NCBI GenBank assembly: GCA_029781075.1
Contig: JAKOXJ010000050.1
Coordinates: 1 to 6,382 of the forward strand
DNA length: 6,382 nucleotides
Source: a bacterium
GTDB lineage: Bacteria > Patescibacteriota > Saccharimonadia > Saccharimonadales > HK-STAS-PATE-42
Direction: 5' to 3'
The translations under genes and the position numbers were made by a program. Under the pieces are notes generated by a model. That model was not told the origin of the DNA. It saw only the letters and a list, made by a program, of their open reading frames with translations, and made no database searches. This document shows, in pieces, positions 1-4,739 of the stretch; position 1 is the first letter of the stretch, and each line of letters starts with the position of its first letter.

Positions 1-20
1 GTATAAATTACGAGGCACAA

Positions 21-53
21 AGTAATATTGAACTTTTGAGGCTCAGTATTACT
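21..53 (+). other. Strong stem-loop in the gene-free left region
   Basis: Bases 21-31 (AGTAATATTGA) pair with 43-53 (TCAGTATTACT) over 11 bp, with one G-U wobble (28 with 46) and an 11-nt loop at 32-42. No T tract follows (next bases are GGGG), so it is not a standard intrinsic terminator. It could be a helix of a structured RNA running in from the left edge, or a hairpin near the end of an upstream transcript. An open frame at 3-68 overlaps it, so coding origin cannot be excluded. The pairing is seen directly; its role is unknown. Confidence 0.4.
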
Positions 54-186
54 GGGGCATCAATGTGAAGGTTTTGTGAGAGAAACGCTTTATCATCGAT
101 TAAAGATTAAGTATTCAATTTAGCCCCCTATTTTTAGAGGACCAAATTTAAGACAATCAACATCTATCTCGTATACATCAGGAGGA

Positions 187-330
187 AATACTGTCGAGTT
201 AGAAGCTGAAGTTGGGTACTTAACTCTAGACGTTAGACACCAATAATCTACAGTATTGTTTATCTTGGACCACCAAAGTGGCCCATAGTTAAAACAGCTA
301 CCATTTTATGGCGGATTCTAACTTTTTTTT
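187..330 (+). ncRNA. Candidate structured RNA, family not recognised
   Basis: This stretch lacks a convincing gene but has dense complementarity. Bases 187-194 (AATACTGT) pair exactly with 250-257 (ACAGTATT). Inside that helix, GAGTT 196-200 plus AAGT 209-212 pair with ACTT 218-221 plus AACTC 222-226, leaving an 8-nt bulge at 201-208. A further hairpin at 267-284 has CCAC paired with GTGG around a CAAA loop, with GG/CC outside a single mismatch. The set ends in the terminator at 287-330. I looked for hallmarks of tmRNA, RNase P RNA, 6S, SRP RNA and tRNA and found none. The 5' end is undefined and could lie left of the window. A leader or riboswitch-like role for the downstream gene is possible, but a separate promoter at 346-354 makes an independent RNA more likely. 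An open frame without a start (124-243) overlaps it, so a decayed gene is the main alternative. Confidence 0.3.
287..330 (+). terminator. Probable Rho-independent terminator
   Basis: AGTTA (287-291) pairs with TAACT (319-323). Between them an inner hairpin is formed by CCAT 301-304 and ATGG 308-311 around TTT, extended past one mismatch by CT 298-299 with GG 313-314. A run of eight T occupies 323-330. The rod is imperfect, but position and T tract fit an intrinsic terminator for a plus-strand transcript ending just before the promoter of the next gene. No credible protein gene lies directly upstream, so it most likely ends an RNA. Confidence 0.5.
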
Positions 331-345
331 CTCAAAATCATAAAA

Positions 346-354
346 TGATATACT
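346..354 (+). promoter_or_regulatory. Extended -10 promoter for the G5/lysozyme-like gene
   Basis: TGATATACT contains an extended -10 (TGn at 346-348, TATACT at 349-354, one mismatch to TATAAT). The -35 region at about 326-332 lies in the terminator T tract and is a poor match, as extended -10 promoters tolerate. The expected start of transcription is near 361, giving a leader of about 38 nt before the GTG at 399. AAAAGGGG at 374-381 is the only purine-rich element in it, but sits about 17 nt before that GTG. Confidence 0.5.
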
Positions 355-398
355 AAATTACTATCAGATCTACAAAAGGGGTAGTATTTAGAACTAGA

Positions 399-1670
399 GT
401 GCTAAAAAAAGTAGTTTCTTCTAAAGTAATGGTTTATAGGCTGCGGGGCATGGTGCAAAAACACCTTATGACGAGTATATTTGCTATTCACAATCATCAA
501 AAAAAAGTAAAACAGCACCCTATCAGGAGAATATCCTATCTTGCCCTATTAATCCTTGCCGTAGCTATACCGGTTGGCAGCCGAAAGGTCTTTGCTTCTG
601 GCTTTGACACTACTGCTCAACTGTATGTAGACGGGCAAAGTCTCAACATAGCCAGTAATGCTAAAACAGTAAAAGATGTTATAGATGCTGCTGGAGTCAA
701 ACTTAACGAAAAAGACGTAGTTGAGCCTAGCCTTGAGACAGAAATAACTGACGGCTATAAGATTAATGTCTATAGGGCAGTACCAGTTATTATCCAGGAT
801 CGTGGTGCTAACGTAGAGATAGAAACTGCCCAAAAAACTGCTGAAGGGATAACAAAAGAGGCTGGTATAGCGCTAAACCCAGAAGATGATCATCAGATTG
901 TAGCTTCAGATATATCTGCAGAAGACCTAAAGCCTGGTCTAACTCTAAAACTCGATCGTGCTGACACGGTTAATCTCAATCTATATGGAGCAGTTACTCA
1001 GCAAAGGACCCAAGCAAAAACTGTGCAAGAGTTCTTAGATGAGAAATCTATTAAGTTACAGGAGGGCGATACTCTAGTGCAGAGCCCAGACCAAGCCATC
1101 GCCGATGGAGCCTCTATAGAAGTCAGAAATGACAGCAGAGAGGTCCAGGTAGTGGATGAAGAGATACCTATGCCAGAGGAAGTAATAAAGGATATCAATA
1201 AAGATGTCGGCTATAAAGAAGTCCAATCTCCAGGATATGCCGGACAAAAGAAAGTTACCTATGAAATCAAAAAAGTTAATGGAAAAGAGGTTTCTAGATC
1301 TGTTGTAAACGAAGAGATTATTAAACCTGCCCTAAAGCAAACTACAGTTGTTGGTGCCAAGAGAGTTAGTGGACCTAATAATAACGTGAGCGCTAGAGCA
1401 AAAGAATTAATGACCTCAGCAGGCATATCAGAAGGTGACTGGAAATATGCAGATTACATTATAACCAAAGAAAGTGGATGGAATTATAGTGCCGTGAATA
1501 GGTCTTCAGGGGCATATGGTCTTTGCCAGACTATGCTATCAGTTCATCCAGTGCCTTCAGACTTCAAGACCAACCCAGTAACTCAGTTAAGATGGTGTAG
1601 TAATTATGCAAATAAATATGGTGGCTGGAAAGGCTCATATGATAGGTGGATGGCTAAGCATTGGTGGTAG
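399..1670 (+). CDS. Exported DUF348/G5-domain protein with lysozyme-like C-terminus
   Basis: Probable secreted or surface cell-wall protein that binds and may cleave peptidoglycan. Residues 45-60 are a hydrophobic segment preceded by basic residues, with a possible signal-peptidase site after VFA (Ala66). Three DUF348 repeats of the YabE type follow (about 71-125, 126-186, 187-243), then a G5 domain (about 247-321) and a short linker. The C-terminal ~75 residues resemble the small transglycosylase/aggregation-promoting-factor fold common in Saccharibacteria: TKESGWN holds the likely catalytic Glu358, followed by SSGAYGLCQ and a Trp-rich end (KHWW). Cys376 and Cys400 could form a disulfide outside the cell. 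The layout resembles Rpf/YabE-type wall hydrolases. The GTG start gives an unusually long cytoplasmic leader; in-frame ATGs at 429, 450 and 468 (Met11, Met18, Met24) are alternatives, and none has a good ribosome site. Domain calls are firm; enzymatic activity is inferred. Confidence 0.9.
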   Translation: MLKKVVSSKVMVYRLRGMVQKHLMTSIFAIHNHQKKVKQHPIRRISYLALLILAVAIPVGSRKVFASGFDTTAQLYVDGQSLNIASNAKTVKDVIDAAGVKLNEKDVVEPSLETEITDGYKINVYRAVPVIIQDRGANVEIETAQKTAEGITKEAGIALNPEDDHQIVASDISAEDLKPGLTLKLDRADTVNLNLYGAVTQQRTQAKTVQEFLDEKSIKLQEGDTLVQSPDQAIADGASIEVRNDSREVQVVDEEIPMPEEVIKDINKDVGYKEVQSPGYAGQKKVTYEIKKVNGKEVSRSVVNEEIIKPALKQTTVVGAKRVSGPNNNVSARAKELMTSAGISEGDWKYADYIITKESGWNYSAVNRSSGAYGLCQTMLSVHPVPSDFKTNPVTQLRWCSNYANKYGGWKGSYDRWMAKHWW

Positions 1671-1694
1671 GGTTGATTTGTTCTAACTAAATGT

Positions 1695-1704
1695 TTAAGC
1701 TTAA
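1695..1704. repeat. Palindrome TTAAGCTTAA, copy 1, upstream of the response regulator
   Basis: A perfect 10-bp palindrome, identical to the two copies at 2159-2168 and 2182-2191. It lies 30 bp before the response regulator ATG, about where a -35 element would sit for the weak -10 candidate at 1722-1727. Recurrence only in the two gaps flanking this gene suggests a shared protein-binding site; that role is inferred. Confidence 0.4.
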
Positions 1705-1721
1705 CTTTAGGAATTAGTAAA

Positions 1722-1727
1722 TAATCT
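1722..1727 (+). promoter_or_regulatory. Weak -10 candidate for the response regulator
   Basis: TAATCT keeps the key first, second and last bases of TATAAT but is otherwise poor. Transcription would begin at about 1734, essentially at the ATG at 1735, giving a leaderless mRNA. That would explain the missing ribosome site: the nearest AGGA (1709-1712) is more than 20 nt from the start. The evidence is positional and weak. Confidence 0.25.
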
Positions 1728-1734
1728 AGCAAAT

Positions 1735-2124
1735 ATGAAAAAACCAGCAGATACCAAAATAGCAATTATCGAAGATCAAGAAGAGATCGCAGAGATGTAT
1801 AGGTTCAAGTTTGAGTCTGAGGGCTATCAGGTTGAAGTCGCCGAAAATGGTGCAGTTGGGTTTAAAATGGTAAAAGACTTTGGACCAGATATTGTCCTAT
1901 TAGATCTTATGATGCCCGTACAAGATGGACCAGAAACACTAGACCAATTTAAGTCTGCTGGTATAAAAGTACCTGTAGTAGTACTAACTAATCTAGGGAA
2001 AGAAGAGGCAATGAAACGCATCAGAACACCGGATAACATCGTAGACTTCCTTATAAAAGCAGACTGCACACCTAAACAAGTAGTAGAAAAGATCCAAGCT
2101 CTACTAGAAAAAGTAACCGCCTAA
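1735..2124 (+). CDS. Single-domain (CheY-like) response regulator
   Basis: A stand-alone receiver domain of 129 residues with no output domain. The acidic pocket is Glu13-Asp14 (IIEDQ), the phosphoacceptor is Asp57 (VLLDLMMP), the switch Thr is Thr85 (VVLTN) and the conserved Lys is Lys108 (FLIKAD). All residues needed for phosphorylation are present, so it should accept phosphate from a histidine kinase and signal by protein contact rather than by binding DNA itself. No kinase lies in the window, so it is an orphan here. The ATG at 1735 gives a normal receiver start, with beta-1 at residues 8-13. The gene sits 64 bp after the G5 protein gene and 90 bp before the helicase, and both gaps contain the TTAAGCTTAA palindrome, hinting at shared control. 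The pathway it serves cannot be told from sequence. Confidence 0.95.
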   Translation: MKKPADTKIAIIEDQEEIAEMYRFKFESEGYQVEVAENGAVGFKMVKDFGPDIVLLDLMMPVQDGPETLDQFKSAGIKVPVVVLTNLGKEEAMKRIRTPDNIVDFLIKADCTPKQVVEKIQALLEKVTA

Positions 2125-2157
2125 AATCATAATCCAACGCTAAGCTCCAGACTCGTT

Positions 2158-2192
2158 CTTAAGCTTAATTTTCTGTTACAATTAAGCTTAAG
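2158..2192. repeat. Perfect 13-bp inverted repeat holding two TTAAGCTTAA palindromes
   Basis: CTTAAGCTTAATT (2158-2170) is the exact reverse complement of AATTAAGCTTAAG (2180-2192), with a 9-nt loop (2171-2179). Each arm contains the self-palindrome TTAAGCTTAA (2159-2168 and 2182-2191), also found at 1695-1704. No T tract follows on either strand, so it is not a normal intrinsic terminator. It brackets the likely -10 of the helicase gene (2177-2182), so a DNA operator is the better guess. As RNA it could also act as a stabilising hairpin at the end of the response regulator message. Confidence 0.6.
2174..2182 (+). promoter_or_regulatory. Extended -10 promoter for the UvrD-like helicase gene
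   Basis: TGTTACAAT contains the TGn extension (2174-2176) and TACAAT (2177-2182), one mismatch from TATAAT. The -35 region near 2154-2159 is weak. Transcription would start near 2189, about 26 nt before the ATG at 2215. The box lies in the loop and right arm of the 13-bp inverted repeat, so a protein bound to those arms would block it. Confidence 0.45.
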
Positions 2193-2214
2193 TAAACTCA
2201 CCTTGAGACCACTT

Positions 2215-4437
2215 ATGCCAGAAGATTTTTTAAAAGAGCTTAATCCGGCTCAGTATGAAGCAGCTACCAGCCTGGATGGACCAGTACTCGTACTGGCTGG
2301 GGCAGGCTCCGGTAAAACAAAAACACTTGTCTATAGGATAGCCCATCTACTTAGATCAGGTGTTTATCCATCTCAGATCCTAGCTGTTACCTTTACCAAC
2401 AAAGCCGCCAAAGAAATGCGCGAACGCATTGAACAGCTAGTAAGTACCCTTAGCGGTGGTCAGAATACAGACTTTACACTACCATTTCTAGGCACATTCC
2501 ATAGTATCTGTGTAAGAATTCTTAGAAGAGATGGGCAACATATTGGCATACCCTCCAACTTTGTCATTTATGATGACGGGGATAGGATGCAACTAATCAA
2601 ACAAATCCTAAAGAATAGTCTAAAGGTTCAGGACTCAAAACAGGCCAGACCAATCCTAAGCCTAATTTCTAAGATGAAGAATGATGGCCTAACTCTTGAT
2701 GATTTAAACTTTAATGCTAAAACCCCAATAGAAAAACTAACTGCTGAGGCTTGGCCAATCTACAAGAAGAAGATGGATGATCTAGGGGCGCTAGATTTTG
2801 ATGATCTGATTATAAAGACAGCAGAACTGTTCAGCACTTCAGAAGAGGTTAGAGAGGCCTATAAGAGCCGTTTCAAACATATCCTAGTTGATGAGTATCA
2901 AGACACAAATCCGATACAGTATAAGCTTTTAAAGTCACTTACAGAAGAAAAAAGCAACATCTTCGTCGTAGGTGATGATTGGCAGAGCATCTATAGTTGG
3001 CGTGGGGCAGACTACAGGATAATACTTAACTTTGAGCAAGATTTTCCGGGGGCTAAAGTAATTAAGCTAGAGCAGAACTACCGCTCTACTCAAAACATCC
3101 TCGACGCAGCCCATAAAGTAATTACTAAAAACTCTTCACGTTCTAATAAGAAGTTATTTACAAAGGAAGGAAGTGGTAAAGAGGTTGAGTTACTCCAAGC
3201 AAGCTCCGAGACTCATGAAGCCGAAATGATTATCACCAAGATGCGTGATCTAATGGTTGAAGAAGGCCGTCAGTGGAAGGATTTTGTCGTTCTATATAGA
3301 ACAAATGTTCAGTCACGTTCTTTTGAAGAAGCCTTTATGCGTACTGGAACTCCCTATCAAATCGTTGGTGGCATTAGATTCTACGAGCGCAAAGAAGTAA
3401 AAGATCTCATTAGCTATCTAAGATTCATTTTCAATCCAAATGATTCAGTTTCATTTGACAGGATAATAAATATACCAACAAGAGGAATTGGCGCTAAGAG
3501 CATTCTATCCATTCAGAATTTATCAACCACAAAGGGCTCTCTTTCCTGGGCATTAGAGTGTCTTGATGAATGCCCGGGTCTTTCTGGAAAAGCCTTAAGT
3601 TCTGCAAAAAAATTCTACGAAAAAATTGAAAAGATTAGATCAGAGATTCATAAAAATAATGTTGCCGACATAATCCAAATAGTCATTTCACAGTTTGGCC
3701 TAGACGAATTTTACAATGACAATACTCCCCAAGGAATAGAGCGCTTAGAGAACCTAAGAGAGCTTGCCAGTGTAGCTACTTCACAAGGTGCTACAGACCT
3801 AGGGACATTCCTAGAGGACATTGCTTTAGTGTCTGATCTTGATTCTTTAAGCTCTGGTGGTGACACGGTCACTCTTATGACCATTCATGGTTCCAAGGGC
3901 CTCGAATTCCCAGTAGTTTTTGTGGCAGGACTGGAAGAAGGCTTATTCCCGCATTCTAGAGCAGCCTACAGCCAGGATGAACTAGAGGAGGAGCGTAGAC
4001 TTGCTTATGTAGCTATGACACGCGCCAGAGAGGCTCTCTACCTCGTTTATGCCACTAGACGTATCATTTATGGTAATCTGCAAAATAACCCGCCTTCTCG
4101 CTTTATCACAGAACTTTTAGACGAAGATATCATTAAAGTTGCTCCAGGATTCAGTTTAACCCCAACGAGTATACTATTTGGAGGAGGACAGCCTTACGGT
4201 AATAATATATTTAAAGAAGCTGAGCAGGTTAATAAAACTCTCTCCCAGTCAGATGAAATATTTAAACCAGAGGTTAAAGAAGAGACTAATAATAATCTAA
4301 AAGAAGGCTCAAAAGTATCACATCCGAAGTTTGGTATCGGAACCGTAGTAGAAATAAGCGAACCGATGGCTACCATAGTCTTTCAATCTGGGCCAAAACA
4401 ACTACATTTAGAATACGCACCACTCTTACTGGTATAA
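2215..4437 (+). CDS. UvrD/PcrA-type superfamily 1A DNA helicase
   Basis: ATP-dependent 3'-5' DNA helicase for repair and for clearing proteins or stalled forks from DNA. From the ATG at 2215 (740 residues, a usual PcrA length) the motifs run in order: Q motif LNPAQYEAA near the N-terminus; Walker A GAGSGKT 29-35; motif Ia TFTNKAAKEM; motif II DEYQ with Asp226-Glu227; motif III GDDWQSIYSWRG from 253; motif IV QNYRST 287-292; motif V TIHGSKGLEF around His558; motif VI VAMTRARE with Arg603 and Arg605. The last ~40 residues form a PcrA-like Tudor domain (HPKFGIGTVVEI). Motif III has Trp256 where Asp or Ala is usual. An in-frame TTG at 2203 would add four residues, but MPEDFLKELNPAQ matches the usual PcrA N-terminus, so ATG is preferred. 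No clear ribosome site precedes it. It cannot be firmly assigned to uvrD, pcrA or rep. The next gene's promoter overlaps its stop. Confidence 0.97.
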   Translation: MPEDFLKELNPAQYEAATSLDGPVLVLAGAGSGKTKTLVYRIAHLLRSGVYPSQILAVTFTNKAAKEMRERIEQLVSTLSGGQNTDFTLPFLGTFHSICVRILRRDGQHIGIPSNFVIYDDGDRMQLIKQILKNSLKVQDSKQARPILSLISKMKNDGLTLDDLNFNAKTPIEKLTAEAWPIYKKKMDDLGALDFDDLIIKTAELFSTSEEVREAYKSRFKHILVDEYQDTNPIQYKLLKSLTEEKSNIFVVGDDWQSIYSWRGADYRIILNFEQDFPGAKVIKLEQNYRSTQNILDAAHKVITKNSSRSNKKLFTKEGSGKEVELLQASSETHEAEMIITKMRDLMVEEGRQWKDFVVLYRTNVQSRSFEEAFMRTGTPYQIVGGIRFYERKEVKDLISYLRFIFNPNDSVSFDRIINIPTRGIGAKSILSIQNLSTTKGSLSWALECLDECPGLSGKALSSAKKFYEKIEKIRSEIHKNNVADIIQIVISQFGLDEFYNDNTPQGIERLENLRELASVATSQGATDLGTFLEDIALVSDLDSLSSGGDTVTLMTIHGSKGLEFPVVFVAGLEEGLFPHSRAAYSQDELEEERRLAYVAMTRAREALYLVYATRRIIYGNLQNNPPSRFITELLDEDIIKVAPGFSLTPTSILFGGGQPYGNNIFKEAEQVNKTLSQSDEIFKPEVKEETNNNLKEGSKVSHPKFGIGTVVEISEPMATIVFQSGPKQLHLEYAPLLLV

Positions 4438-4438
4438 T
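4430..4438 (+). promoter_or_regulatory. Perfect extended -10 overlapping the helicase stop codon
   Basis: TGGTATAAT matches the TGnTATAAT consensus exactly and lies across the last codons and TAA stop of the helicase gene. The -35 region near 4408-4415 is AT-rich but poor. Transcription would begin near 4445-4447, two to four nt before the ATG at 4449, giving an almost leaderless mRNA. This fits the absence of any ribosome site before that ATG. Confidence 0.5.
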
Positions 4439-4448
4439 TTGTATTAAT

Positions 4449-4739
4449 ATGTCAGGAGAAGCTAAAAGAGTAGACTCAAAGAATAGCTATTTAGCCGAAG
4501 ATGGCTCACTTGTTCGCGATGCAAAGGAATCTTATAACGCAGCTCGCAGTAGCTGCCCCCATTCTAGAACCAACAAATTTGGTATGAGTGTTTGTGGGTT
4601 AGTATTATCCAATTCACCAAGTAATAAAACTAAACGTACTGGAACTATATCTGTGGCTGAATGTGGAGTTAATGGGGACGATATTGATAACTTAAACTGT
4701 AGTCTATTATGCCAAAAAGCGGTCGATTTCCAAGGCTAA
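4449..4739 (+). CDS. Small Cys-containing protein of unknown function
   Basis: I do not recognise this 96-residue protein. It is soluble-looking, with no signal peptide or membrane segment. Its N-terminal third is charged (MSGEAKRVDS), and the rest holds five cysteines: Cys36 (SCPHSR, with His38), Cys49 (SVCG), Cys72 (AECG), Cys84 and Cys88 (CSLLC). The spacing could suit a metal site or disulfides but matches no zinc-ribbon pattern I know. Support for it being real: it fills the space between the helicase gene and convergent trmD, has a perfect extended -10 a few bases upstream, and shares two stop-codon bases with trmD. There is no ribosome site; AGGAG occurs just after the ATG, not before. 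The start is the only in-frame ATG near the promoter. The chief doubt is lack of recognised homology; a spurious frame is possible. Confidence 0.6.
   Translation: MSGEAKRVDSKNSYLAEDGSLVRDAKESYNAARSSCPHSRTNKFGMSVCGLVLSNSPSNKTKRTGTISVAECGVNGDDIDNLNCSLLCQKAVDFQG

Noticed and set aside
3..68. Open plus-strand frame entering from the left edge, 21 codons then TGA
   Set aside because: It could be the tail of an upstream gene, but it is too short to recognise, overlaps a strong hairpin, and uses TGA while every complete gene here uses TAA or TAG.
180..188. AGGAGGAAA resembling a ribosome binding site
   Set aside because: No start codon with an open frame follows at a usable distance. The site overlaps the 5' side of the 187-194 helix.
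124..243. Open plus-strand frame of 39 codons between TAG (121-123) and TAA, with protein-like composition
   Set aside because: It has no ATG, GTG or TTG in a sensible place and overlaps the paired segments. It might be a gene remnant, but nothing identifies it.
187..330. Known RNAs (tmRNA, RNase P RNA, 6S, SRP, tRNA) as explanation; the CCACCA at 270-275 hinted at a tRNA-like end
   Set aside because: No T-arm GTTCRA motif, no tag frame ending in Leu-Ala-Ala, no GAGGAAAGTCC-type RNase P core and no SRP tetraloop motif were found.
549..833. 94-codon minus-strand open frame
   Set aside because: It lies wholly inside the G5-domain gene, has no recognisable domain and is antisense shadow. The same holds for 998-1198, 1827-2069 and 4194-4376.
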